Positions 48,718-60,117 of a stretch of DNA of 64,000 nucleotides are shown here, piece by piece. Origin of the DNA: Capitella teleta (taxonomy: Eukaryota; Annelida; Polychaeta; Capitellidae); assembly GCA_000328365.1 (NCBI GenBank), contig KB296865.1:198615-262614 (forward strand), written 5' to 3'. The translations under genes were made by a program, and so were the position numbers. The stretch's first letter is position 1; every line of letters starts with the position of its first letter. A model generated the notes under the pieces. It saw only the letters and a program-made list of their open reading frames with translations, had not been told where the DNA came from and did not search any database.

Positions 48718-50712
48718 CCCAGCTGACATACTACAGCAAGCCCTATGGGTCTCGCTGTACGGTAAACGCTTTAAACTCTAGTTCGCGAACCACGATTTCT
48801 AGAATTCCACGCTTGTAATTATATTTATGAAGGCACCAGGGTCTGCAGAGCCAGACCAGGTAGACGCTGGTACTAAATTTTGTTTGAAACCAGTACCATA
48901 AACCTACTTAAAATGGATCTGCAACTAAAAAAAGTGACATTACAGGTTTCTCTCCACTTTCCGATTGTTGTGTCACACGACCTGCTCTCCACGTCTGCAT
49001 GAGAGGCTGAGTTTGATCGGCGCCCAGGGAAAATAAATTATGCAAACTCGAAGTGACATAGCTTTGGTTTCAGTTTCATTTTGCGACTGCGCTAAAAGTT
49101 AATGCAACAAGCATTAGCGATTGTAAAAGAAGTTGAAGTATTGGAAGTGGCACCAAGAAGCATGCTCTTTCATGTCACATTACTGGTATGGCCCATACAG
49201 TACGTGGCTCTGGAGTTAAGAGAAATTGACCAATCCTAAATCTGGTCATCAACCTGATCAGGCAAATGTCAACACCTCCATATCCATAAAATCCTCAAAA
49301 AAATCAGTGTGATTTGAATCTACATTTTATTCATGACTGATTTGAGATATAATGCAAAGAAAAGTAGCAAATATGAAAAGGGCCTAACTGGTAACTTAGT
49401 AATAGTTACTTAATTTTGATTAATTGTGTTCAGCTGAGCAAATTGCTCGCCTATAGCATTTTAGGAGAGTTAAAAATTGCTCACCTGGCCATTTTAAATC
49501 GTAAAGACTGTATTTATCATGCAATCGGCTGAGTGTGGAGCCTCGCAGCCAGTAGACGCAAAAAGAAGCGGTTTACCATCGGGCGAGGTATACACTAATA
49601 CAGACCTCGGCCGAGAATCTGTGATACAATTGTGAATATTTGTCCAATTGAACAATAATACACCACAGTATTTAAATACACTAATGACTATAATGAGTAA
49701 ATGACTATTACTTTTAGTATCACTAGTATTTGTATTAATACTATTACTGGTATTATTAGTATTAGTATTAGTAGTTGAATTAGTTACTGAATTAGTTATT
49801 TACTAATTTATAGCTGACATACTACAGCGAGCCCAAAGGGTCTCGCTGTACGGTAAACGCATTAAACTCCAGTTCGCGAACCACGATTTCTAGAATTCCA
49901 CGCTTGTAATAAATTATATTTATGAAGGCACCAGCGTCTGCAGAGCCATACCAGGTAGACGCTGGTACTAAATTTTGTTCGAAACCAGTACCATAAACCT
50001 ACTTAAACTGGATCCACAACGAAAAAAAGTGACTTTACAGGTTTCTCTCCGCTTTCCGATTGTTGTGTCACATGACCTGCTCCCCACGTGTTATAAATAA
50101 ACCAGAGCACTGCGCCTGCGTAGTGCGAAGTAAAACATACACGCATGCGCATACAATTTTTCCGCGCAAAGCAGTTCAACATGCGGCCTATCTTCCCTTG
50201 CAGTTGCGCAAGTAATTTATACCGAGTCTTCACAAAGGAATACGTATTAATTATTAACACGCAATATTTTGTGCATCACCAATCAGTATATGAAATTTTT
50301 TATTCATTTTCATTCGAAAGTCGTGAGAGAAGTTTGAGCGGGAAAGTGAAGCATGTGCGCTTGTTTACAATGCAGTGCGCATGCGCTGAGTGACGTCACT
50401 CGCAAAATGGCGTTTGTTTACTTCTTCACGAAGTGATATTTTGTTGCGGGTTTTAATTAATGTAAGTTCGACATGATGATACTGGCTCATATTGTTTTTT
50501 CTTGGAGCATAAATATACCATCTAACGTCTGGCGGGTTTAAACACAAGGATTTGTCGGATAATATGTCTATATTTATCATGCAATCGGCTAAGTGTGGAG
50601 CCTCGCTGCCAGTAGACGCAAAAAGAAGCGGTTTACCGTCGGGCGAGGTATACCTCGCCCGAGAATCTGTGCTAATAGCTGACATACTACAGCGAGCCCA
50701 ATGGGTCTCGCG
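48718..50712. repeat. Hairpin-rich tandem array, two and a half units
   Basis: A block of about 280 bases starting AGCTGACATACTACAGCGAG occurs at 48718-48996 and 49812-50090, and its first 39 bases again at 50674-50712 before a gap. A second block starting TATTTATCATGCAATCGGCT occurs at 49511-49625 and 50570-50671. The order is thus X-Y-X-Y-X, with units of roughly 1.1 and 0.86 kb. X contains ACAGCGAG...CTCGCTGT and, in the second copy, ACCAGCGTCT...AGACGCTGGT. Y's second copy has a perfect 20-base palindrome at 50641-50660. No protein is encoded. It could be a tandemly amplified non-autonomous element; the family is not recognised. Confidence 0.85.
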
Positions 50713-50762
50713 NNNNNNNNNNNNNNNNNNNNNNNNNNNNNNNNNNNNNNNNNNNNNNNNNN
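50713..50762. other. Assembly gap (50 N placeholder)
   Basis: It interrupts the third X block of the tandem array, so more units may be missing. Confidence 1.
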
Positions 50763-50958
50763 CATCAGCACTAGCTTGCTACTGACTAGATAACTCAAAA
50801 ACAAACCAAAAATAACAAATTATAGTAATAAAACAAACACTTTCCCTCTCTCACAAACGTCAGACCAGGGCCTTGCCCTTATCTTTCTCTCTCTCTCCTC
50901 TTTCGCTCCTTCCAAATCTTTCCTACACTCCTCAACACCAGTCGTTCCAGGTCCGCGG

Positions 50959-51365
50959 ATTAGTATTAGTATTAGTAGTTGAATTAGTTACTGAATTAGT
51001 TATTTACTAATTTAGTATTATACTTATAATACTAAGCCTAATTTTCCACTTTTGAGAACGACTGAGCTTACTAAAAATAAATCGAATATAGAAATAATGA
51101 TGAGACAAAACTTACAAATCAATAAATGGCGTTCTTTTCGTTCTTTGACGAGAAATAAGTCCTTCAAAATGCTTTTGAAGGCAAACGATGCCGAGTCAAA
51201 AAGCGATACGCTCAAACGGAAGTGCCTATTCTGCCACGTCTAAATTATTTCTTAAGTTTCTGACAATTCTCATAGCAATGGTGGTTATAGGACCAATTGT
51301 GGTTATTTGTTGTAAATGTAATAATAATACACGTAACTAGATACCATGACTTGACTTGACTTCGA
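50959..51365. other. Repeat-flank and unique sequence
   Basis: ATTAGTATTAGTATTAGTAG and the following 40 bases (50959-51010) duplicate 49760-49810. The rest has no recognisable gene. Confidence 0.5.
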
Positions 51366-51483
<118 letters not shown>

Positions 51484-52354
51484 CAAAACTCGTGTAAAAA
51501 CACAAGAGGCATAAAAAGGCAGGTGCCCAAACAAGAATGCCTCCGATAAACAGTCGTAATAGATATCATAATCATGGAACAATATCGTTATAAAATCAAG
51601 CTTGATGATAATTAAGAGCCGGTACAACGGCAAATATACTGGTAAATACTGGAGTCAGTAAGACCAATTCGGCGGCTATTGTGCGTACAAGCAACAAACT
51701 TGGTACACGTATTCTTTGGGTCATTTAGAGGATTATTGGCCTAGGACACAACCTGTACCTCATCATTAATTAGTCGTAATTAGCATAATTAGGTCAATTT
51801 TTGAAAGTGCTTGTATCATAGCAAATGACACATCAAATTGTTCGTATAGGTGAGTAGAAGCACAATCAATGATTTTTTTATATAGAAATATGCATTAATT
51901 AGCCGCTAATTAGTATAACGTCATGCGATATTGGTGAAGCGGAGAACTTGAGCATTTCAGATGGCATGCATGATGCATGTATAGGGACGAGTTTTATATA
52001 TTCTGCATGATTTGTATCTCCTAGTAATCAATCCATCTCATTCAACTCCGATATGTCTCATAATTTTAAGTAATTAGCAACTTTAATAAATCATTAATTA
52101 CCCCATGAAATCGCCATTATTAACCACAAATTATTAAGTTTGGTATCCAACATCATAGATTCGAGGTCAAGAAATTAAAATTTTACCATGATAAGATTAT
52201 TGTACTGCAAGTTTCTTTAATAATTAACGAAATATTGACTATCTGTGTGTATTTGATCAATAACATGCATGATTACATTCACATGCAGGTTTAAAAGAAA
52301 GAAATCATGCATGTGACTTCCTGATCAGAGAATGATTCATTTCAAATAGCGAAA
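51484..52354. other. Possible LINE 3' untranslated region
   Basis: Non-coding sequence between the (ATTT)n run and the end of the LINE frame. It may be the 3' untranslated part of that LINE, which is inference from order only. Confidence 0.35.
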
Positions 52355-52930
52355 TTATTCCTTATTGCATTGTCCTCTGCAGAAACAAAGAGATATGCAA
52401 ACCTGCTTGTTCACAATACATTTACATGGGCGCTTACACACACATTTACACGAGCAAAAGGACAATTCAGGAAGGGATGACGAGAGTGGGGGCAATGATA
52501 TGTAATGATATGTAATAAAAAGAACAATACTATCAATACTATTATGAGATAAAAACTCAGAACGATAAAAATCAAATAGTTTGGTCTTGAAAATAGTAAG
52601 AGAATGCGACATTCGAATATCAAAAGGTAAGATGTTCCATAAATGAGGCATGCGATTAAAATAAAATGATTTGAAATGTTCCGTACGAGTAAAAGAACTG
52701 GGTAAAAGAATGCCATTGTGAGCTGATCTAAGTGATGTCTAAGTGACATTTGTTATGGAAAATTCGCTACTAAAATCTACACCAAATAAATTATGAATAC
52801 ATTTATAAATGAAAACAAGATCAAACACCTCTCTGCGATAAGAAAAAGGTAAAATTTCTAAAACAGCACATCGGTCAACATATAAGAAGAGTCGAAGTTT
52901 ATAAATAGTGAGCAAAGCTCTTCTTTCTTG
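52355..52930 (-). mobile_element. LINE 3' end, reverse transcriptase C-terminus
   Basis: The minus strand reads EILPFSYRREVFDLVFIYKC, IHNLFGVDF, then FYFNRMPHLWNILPFDIR and SLTIFKTKLFDFYRS. This is the usual C-terminal end of a Jockey/CR1-group non-LTR retrotransposon ORF2 (RR-x-FDL-x-F-x-YK and FF-x-R-x-x-x-LWN-x-LP). One in-frame stop (TAG near 52743) breaks the frame. Past the usual end the frame adds a Cys-rich stretch (CSCKCVCKRPCKC) before its stop at 52355. It is 5' truncated at about 52930. Confidence 0.85.
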
Positions 52931-52999
52931 ACCCTTGGTTAATTGTTGTTATTGGATTAGCTGGAGTGTGAGTTTTTAAATGTTGATATGGCTGAATTT

Positions 53000-53740
53000 T
53001 AAGGGTGTTTGTAAGATTTTTAGATTTGAAGTTGTTAATGGTGGGGGAGTTGATGGTGTCTGCTGGGAGCAAAACTTAGTTCCATGCTGTTATGATGCGG
53101 TACGTGTCGTATAAGGCAGTCAAGTAAGTTGTTGGGTTTGTTCTCTGGTCAATTTGTGTCTGTGTCGTCGGGTCGATGTAATCTGAGTGTGTGTGATGGT
53201 GTGTGTGTGGGCGAAGGGGGGGGGGGGTGGGTAGTACGTCTGTATATGTTTAATGGTGGTAAGTCTGTTAATGATTTTGTAGGTTTCAATCAAGTCGGTC
53301 CGTAGTCGTCTGTAGACGTGTAGGTCAAGTACATGTATTTTGTCAGAGTTTTTTTTTCCAGTCGTTGTGGGTAGGGCAGGTGACGTATATACACGTACGT
53401 TGGTTAATGTTTTTAATTGTGGCTCTCATTTGTATTCTTTCGATGTTATTGGTGTGTTATTTTTTTCTTCAGATGGGGTGTCCAAACGGGGGAGGCATTT
53501 TCAAGGGTGAAACGAATTTGGTTTTGTATAGAGGGTTAAGAAATTGTCATTGTCTGGTGGCAAAATTTTCATTTGATGGCGTTGAGACTTTGAGTGTTAT
53601 GGAGGCTTAAATGTTTGTGATGTTATTAATGTGGTCTTAAAAGTGGAGTCTGTTGTCAATAGTGATGCCACGTCAATTAGTTCTTTTATCAGGTATTCGC
53701 TGAGGGTAGATTTTCTTATTGTTATTTTTAAGGACTTTGA
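53000..53740 (-). mobile_element. Second LINE fragment, decayed
   Basis: Minus-strand pieces such as RIQMRATIKNINQ and LHVYRRLRTDLIETYKIINR match the motif 'RRLRGDLIETYKI' of CR1/Jockey-type ORF2 C-termini. The reading is interrupted by several stops and frame changes. A 14-base G run (about 53216-53229) lies within it. It differs in sequence from the neighbour at 52355-52930. Confidence 0.65.
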
Positions 53741-53743
53741 ATT

Positions 53744-53990
53744 GAATTGAATTTATTGACATGACAGAAAGAATGAAATATTAACAAATATAAAACGCCA
53801 AAATAGAAAAAGAGAAGTTGGTGCAGAAAATAGGAAGCAACAATGAAATATGAAAATACATAATAGAGAAATGGAAATACAGAAGAGAGACATAAAAAGG
53901 GTCACTTTACATGTCTCATAGGTAATACTGATCGGCCGGCAGTTGGCAGGGCTCTTCTGTGCTGGAAGAATTAAATTAAATAAGATTAAT
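53744..53990 (-). mobile_element. Retroposon 3' end with (AATTC)n tail
   Basis: The minus strand ends ...CAATAAATTCAATTCAATTC, the simple-repeat tail common to non-LTR elements and SINEs, preceded by A/T-rich non-coding sequence. No coding part is visible, so the family is unknown. Confidence 0.5.
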
Positions 53991-54621
53991 TTGTTTTATC
54001 AATGCATGCATGTACATGCATGTACTCTTCATCCTGAGTGAGACAACTAAGACCTCGATCTGTCCTACAAGGCGATTAGGCGAATCATATCAGTGTCTGC
54101 ACTTTCTGGCACAAACTTTTACACTCAGACAGTACAATGAAATAACGAATGATTTTATAAAACTATTATGCATATAATTATAAAATTATTCGTCATAAAA
54201 CAATATATAGATGTATATATATTTTTTTTGATGAAAGCACGGAACTCTCTAGCCCATATCTATCTCCTGAATAAAATTATGAAAATATTCAAACGTATTC
54301 TGTTTAGGAACTCCCCTAATTTGCATATGCTCATAATCACGTCATTCTGCTTACAGATATTAAGAACTGTCAGACTTTGCAGTCGCAAAACGTCTACAAA
54401 CCAATTAATTGACATTTCTGCTCCTTGACTCATAAATCTCTCGATTATCGAATTGTCTTTGAATGAATATGCTTTATGTTTTCATAGAGATATTTTTCTG
54501 CACAATTCCACCAGCAATCGCAATTTTTGGTATGTTCCGATGTTATTCGTTTCCACGGCTGTGACTTGTAATTACTTCAAAAGTCACTCTTTGCGACTGC
54601 AGAAAAAGCATACGGCCTAAC
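53991..54621. other. Intergenic stretch upstream of FBXO28
   Basis: No gene. It probably holds the FBXO28 promoter, but no clear box is seen. Confidence 0.35.
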
Positions 54622-57027
54622 ATGGACGAAAGCAGTAACCAGGGTCTCCTTGGTTTGCCTCAAGAAATTCAGGAAAAAATCCTGTCTTATTTGAGTTTTG
54701 ATGAGATCGCTAATTTAAGAAATGTGGGTGAATGTTCTCGCTTGTAACATATGTCCCTATTATCAACGTTGACCTGCCATTTCATCATTTATGTTAATTA
54801 TCAGATGTTTAATTTTTAACTACAACTTTGAACTTGCCAGTAGCCTAGTACTAATCATAATGCTAGTCTTGCAAGTTAAGTGGCATCGAAGACCAAATCA
54901 CACAGACTCACCCCTGTCATGTGGTGTCAGACTCTGAGACGGTCAAACTGGCTCAGCCGCTGATCTAATCTGGAGAATCAGTTGGTCAGTGTAAGAAAAC
55001 GCACTTGCCAAGTTGCTGAAACATTAAACAGTGAATGCGGGGTATAATAATTTGATAATAATTGGTCATTTGGTGTAACTGTAATTGAGTTAGTTACCCA
55101 AGATGTCAAGAGTTTGACACTCATGGCTGAATTCTTGTTTGAGAAGGGTAGGTGTGGGTTACCTGAAAGCATTGTGTGTCAGCGTCAAAGCTTGATGATG
55201 AAATTACACTCATTGAGTATTGGCGTTAAAGTGCGAAGAATAGTAGCCTTGTCGTTTCATTGTTATGCTTTAATGCCAACACACAATGCTCTTTTTAGCC
55301 CACACATAACCCACTCCTACCCTTCTCAAACAAGAATTCGGCCATCCGTATCACAATGCCAGTGAGGCAATTAGGTACAACCACAAGTCTAGGCTGACTT
55401 TGCATGCAGATCAAACAAACAATCAAGTTTTGAGCTTAAAATGAACAGAATGTTAAACTGCTCACCCAAAACGACTCACTTTCCCCTCATCTCACTCACT
55501 CACTTGAATATTGGGCAAAGTATGAGTATGGCTCTCATGGGTCCCTTGTTAAATTTAGATGGTCTATATGCCCTGTGGTCTATAGATTCATGAGAGTAGA
55601 TTCCTTGCCCAACCGTCCAATATGTGCCAAAAGTCTTGCATTAATTATGATTATGATTATTGATTAATTATTAATTAATTAATGATCTGATGAATATGTT
55701 AAGATAATAAGCCTTCTTGCATTCACACAAAACATTCGTTTCATGTCTAGTAAAAAACCCGTAATATCTTTGCAATGTGACAGGTCACTCTTCCTTTCAC
55801 CATTTCCGTTGCTTTTTACAGGTATGCTGTGATATGAACAAGCTGGGCAGCCAAATTCTCAACAAAGGTTTCATTCAAGTGGATAAGTATCACAGCCAGA
55901 TACAAAGAGAGGTCAAAGTTCAGCTACCAAGGAGGGAATCAGAGCGAAGGAACCACCCGCTTGCTCGCCATGTTGATATCTTAGCAGCCATTGAGACGAG
56001 ATTATCGCTACTCAGTATGACTTACATGAAGTATGTCAGCATGGGGGTGTGCTGCTTCATTCCAGGCAAGGTGAGCGGCGTGTTAATTTTATTTAATTCC
56101 GGGTAATTCAGTAGGTAAATGAAGATGAATATCTTCTAAATGAGTTAATTGTTAATATCTGAATGTCATTGGTAGAAATCTCAAGTTATCGCTTCTCACA
56201 GGTTCTGGATGAGATATACCGCGTCATAAAAGATGTCCGCAAAAACACCAACCCTCCTCGATCTCATGAGATGCTACAGGAGCTGCGGGATATCTCCTCA
56301 ATGGCTATGGAGCATTTTGATGAGCACGTGGTACCCTTGCTAAAGGAGAGCATGCAGGCTAATGAATCATCAACCTTGAACTCAACCTTCCCTGTGAATG
56401 GGCTCTCCGTACCGAGCCCGAAGCCTCTTTTCCAGTCTACTCCGCCTCTGAATGCTTCGTATCCTCGGCTCTCTTGTGAGTTATTTTACATCACGTTTTC
56501 TTTGCTAGTGTTTTGACAGCCAGAGTTCTGATTGGCCTACAAATTAAAGCTTTATGACACTTACATAACCATGTGCTTTTCACTAGTTTAATCATTTTGC
56601 AGATTCGCTTTCTACCGACAACTCTGCACGATCGTCAGTTCTGAAGCAGATCACCTCAGTGAAGCAGCAATTACGATCCAACTCAAACTCCCTGCTCACG
56701 CTGCGCAAGGATGTCACCGATTCGAGAGCCCGGCAAATGCGCGTTATCCAAGAGCAGAAGAGAAGACTCACGACACAAGATCGCAAAATTACTTTGCAAG
56801 CACAGAAAATCTCAGAGCAAGAAAGAATTATTAATGACCTCAGTAAGAAAATGGTGGAGAATGACAGAAAATTTGAGGAGATATTATCAAAAGTGCCATT
56901 ATTGAATGGTGATAAAAGTCACAAAGAAGAGGCTGGACCCTCTTCAGAAAGCGGAAGCAATAGGAAAAGAAAAAGCAACCATGTTGCTGCTCAGAGCAGG
57001 CCTAAGAGGAGTTGTAGAATTAAGTGA
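54622..57027 (+). CDS. FBXO28: F-box only protein 28
   Basis: Four coding exons: 54622-54723, 55822-56070, 56202-56475 and 56603-57027, giving 349 residues (human 368). FBXO28 is the substrate-recognition subunit of an SCF ubiquitin ligase (SKP1-CUL1) in the nucleus, linked in mammals to MYC and chromosome-segregation control. The F-box is at residues about 10-50 (LLGLPQEIQEKILSYLSFDE then IANLRNVCCDMNKL). The family's signature block follows: VQLPRRESERRNHPLARHVD, ILAAIETRLSLLSMTYMKYV and CCFIPGKVLDEIYRV, then LQELRDISSMAMEHFDEHV, almost as in human. The C-terminal half is a long coiled coil (ITSVKQQLRSN to ENDRKFEEIL) ending in basic, nuclear-localisation-like NRKRKSN and RPKRSCRIK. The start has no close upstream alternative. 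ATTAAA lies at 57120. Intron 1 is 1.1 kb. Confidence 0.97.
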
Positions 57028-57129
57028 AATTCTGTTTGTGAAGAAATATATTTATTGGGCTATTTTATTTGGGGAAATATTTTTATTGAAATCAAAGTAC
57101 ATTTACCTTGAATCGATGTATTAAAGAAA

Positions 57130-58009
57130 TTGTCAATTTTTTTTTGTAAATGTCATTTTGTTAATGATAATATTTGAGCATTTCATGCTCATTGTTTTCA
57201 AAGCCGATTTCATTTCAGCTGAATACATTACATGCGTATATGACTACACAACAAAATGAGTTGCTTGTTGAAAATGTTTTAAAGTTCTTCCAGCTCCATT
57301 GTATAGCACAGATCTCAGCACTTTATTTAAATAGTGCGATACACCATGAAACATTGATGGTTTTGCATATACTGTACATGTACTATATACACTGCAGTGT
57401 GCACAGACAAATTTGGTGATAGCATATGAAATATGTATACTTTTATAAACAAATGTCCACGAGAAAAATCACAAGAATGAGAGAACATTTAGAAAAGTGA
57501 TTAACATTTAGGGAGTAATTTAAGAAAAACTGTTGAGAATTATAATTAATATAGTTTGCGAGGTGGTATAGCGTTATATAATGGAGACGTGTGTTAATTG
57601 GACTGAAGACTATTTGATTTATTGAGAGGTACACAAGTTTATATAGGTTTGATGCATGGATATTCAGAGAGTGAATTAGAGTTAAGAAGTCAGAAATGAG
57701 AGGAGTTGGTATTAGCTGAGACGTTTGCCACAGTGGCACCGTTAAGTGAATTCTTTAATCACTGGCGCATATGTCTCTTTGACTTCACAATAATGGACCC
57801 AGCACACTGACACCAACTCAACTACTAGGGGAGCATATAATTACTAGTATACAAGCGAGGGCAGCCTGCTTAATCGGGCACAAATATCCATCATTGTCCA
57901 ATCAGGTTCCATGCACATCTAGACGCTATACAATATGGCATGCTGAGGCATGTTGAGGGTTTTCAGGCTACGATATTCGACCCTGGCAATTCTTCATACT
58001 CGGAACGAC
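57130..58009. other. Intergenic stretch downstream of FBXO28
   Basis: No gene recognised. The reverse frames are AT-driven and lack family motifs. Confidence 0.4.
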
Positions 58010-58212
58010 CTGGAGCTGATTCCAGAAAGAAACCCGAACGTCCTGCCTCATCATTGCAACCCCTAAGCGTGCTTAGTCCTTTCAAGAAAGAGACTTGAGC
58101 GTCGACTGATCTAACCGGTATTTTATAGGTAATAGGTAACGCTGACGTGTGTGGTTGAGTGCTTGGTTCAGCAGTGTAATTAAGAAAAGTTTCTTTCTAG
58201 AATCGGCCCCAG
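58010..58212. mobile_element. Short MITE with 24-bp inverted repeats
   Basis: The left end CTGGAGCTGATTCCAGAAAG and the right end, whose reverse complement begins CTGGGGCCGATTCTAGAAAG, match over about 24 bases with four mismatches. The body is about 200 bases. The target duplication is unclear. A relative lies at 18291-18490. Confidence 0.75.
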
Positions 58213-58505
58213 TTGAGTACAAAGGTCCTACTCTGCAGCAACTCAAAGTTTGATCCAGGTGTTGAGTCTTACTCTGAGTGGGTCTTTGAATCAGCAATGA
58301 GCAGCGGAGATGAATCGCCATTAGACATCGATCAGTTACGATTCAATTTCGTTGATCTCTGGATCTTTTCATACAATACCTAATTGTGTAATCTAAGTGA
58401 TACTACACATGATACTGTGGTACACCAGCATCGTAATCATATATCAATTGATAATGGATTGCAATTTAAACACCAATCTGCATCGCTAATTCTCAGTAAA
58501 CATTC

Positions 58506-59218
58506 TTAAAGGGAGGGAGAACTGGTTGAAAATGGACTTTGAGTCGTTATTTGATGCACCAAAGATGATTCCTATGCCTGGCCCACACAAGGAATATCAT
58601 CGCTAACAATTTCGCGGGAGATATAATGCTAATTAGGCGTGACGTCATGAGCTGTGATAAAACACCGAGTTCCCCATCTTTTACAATGGGCCTGGTCATA
58701 TCAGCGTGTCTTGCAACTAAACCCCTGGATATTTTTTTTTCTTTTCGGAAATAGATAGAATAATCATTTTGCCACCAGTCAGGCGCAAAAAAAAATAAAA
58801 TATTTTTTGCTTTTTTTCTTATTTTAACAAGCGATTTTCTAGGACACCTACCACGTTTCTCATCCTGAAACAGTAAAAAGGTCAGCCAGAGTGCACCACG
58901 CATGCGCTTTCGTTTCGTAAACAACAAAGATGTCCTTTTATGGCGAAGATGATTTGCTCTGATTGGCTGAAATCGATAGCTTCACGAGGGGAACGGGACC
59001 AATCAGCCATCAGCCAAACCAAGCCATCAGCTGACGTTTGCCTCCTATACTTTGCAATGGAAGCCATTCTCCCATAGGCGCAATGCTAACCCCGATATTC
59101 GGAATGCATTATTTCCTTACGCTTGCATCCAGGCAGGGTGTTCTTGGCACGGAATGCTATCAATTGGTGCTATGAGTCAATAGAACATCACTTAAAATTT
59201 AGTTCCCCATCCCTTTAA
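58506..59218. mobile_element. TTAA-flanked DNA transposon, copy C (non-autonomous)
   Basis: TTAA on both sides (58506-58509 and 59215-59218), starting AGGGAGGGAGAACTGG and ending TTAGTTCCCCATCCCT. The body is about 705 bases and nearly the same as copy A, with small indels. It carries TGACGTCA (58640-58647), GCATGCGC (58900-58907) and CCAAT boxes (58962 and 58999). No transposase. Confidence 0.88.
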
Positions 59219-59260
59219 GTTTGCCGACTCGAACCGACACAAACATCACCTACAAGTATC

Positions 59261-59545
59261 ATGAATAGAATGCATGTACCAAAGTTATTTTGCTTTGTCC
59301 ACGGTCTTTCGCCCTTGCAAGGTCCAGTCGAGCTGAACATAGCTTTTAAGTACAAGATCTTCAGGCGAGGATATCCAGATGTGTTTCTATGGAGATGTAA
59401 TCCGGATATGCTTACTCAGAATTTGTCAAACAATTACTCGGAATTCGATCATATCTATATCGATAGCAAGTCATGCAAAGGACCTGAAATAACTCGATAT
59501 ATTTACTTTTTAATAAACTTTACCTTAAAAACCGCCGTATGGTAA
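59261..59545 (+). CDS. Hypothetical 94-residue open frame
   Basis: The frame starts MNRMHVPKLFCFVHG and includes VELNIAFKYKIFRRGYPDVF and SEFDHIYIDSKSCKGPEI. The residue mix looks like a folded protein rather than random AT-rich translation. A donor-like GTAAGT (59540) lies just before its stop, so it may be one exon; a second open stretch (about 59590-59780, with GEGEGSNVRMDYKNVNYA) follows, but no good acceptor joins them. The family was not recognised. It lies 40 bases from the end of transposon copy C. Confidence 0.3.
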   Translation: MNRMHVPKLFCFVHGLSPLQGPVELNIAFKYKIFRRGYPDVFLWRCNPDMLTQNLSNNYSEFDHIYIDSKSCKGPEITRYIYFLINFTLKTAVW

Positions 59546-60117
59546 GTTGCAATTTTATGAATGTTTAATGATATATAATAACTCGAACGGAAATGATGAA
59601 TCTGAGGGGGAAGGGGAGGGGTCAAACGTGCGAATGGATTACAAAAACGTGAATTACGCGGCTTCTATTCGCGTGGATGATCATTTAATGGCTCCCAGTT
59701 CTCGTTTTGATATACGCTTCACGCGTATGCCACCACCAACTTTCTTCCAGGAAAGCATATGGTACAAATCCGGTCGATCATAATATCCATTGCTATGCTG
59801 AGTGCTCTGTTTTTATGAATCCAGGCACCAGACACCTGAATCCGCCTTTCCATTTGTGTTTATCACCACTCTTCATTGTGAGTGGTTTGTGCATGACGTC
59901 ATCTGGCATCGTTCGATCCACCTCTTTAACCAGAATCCAGGGCTGTTAAATATATCCACGGGTCAAATTATGATATAGGTAGCCCCAATAAACATCGAGC
60001 ATGCATACACTTACACTAATTACGATGATTTAATTGCTACATTGCACATTTATTTGATTAACAATCTTTGAAATGGCATGGCACGTATTCGAGAGTTGTG
60101 TTCAATGAATATTTGTG
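59546..60117. other. Stretch between hypothetical frame and SAM gene
   Basis: Apart from the possible exon at about 59590-59780 described with its neighbour, nothing is recognisable. Confidence 0.35.

Noticed and set aside
57443-57739. 98-codon reverse frame after FBXO28
   Set aside because: AT-driven open frame with no motif, start context or splice sites.
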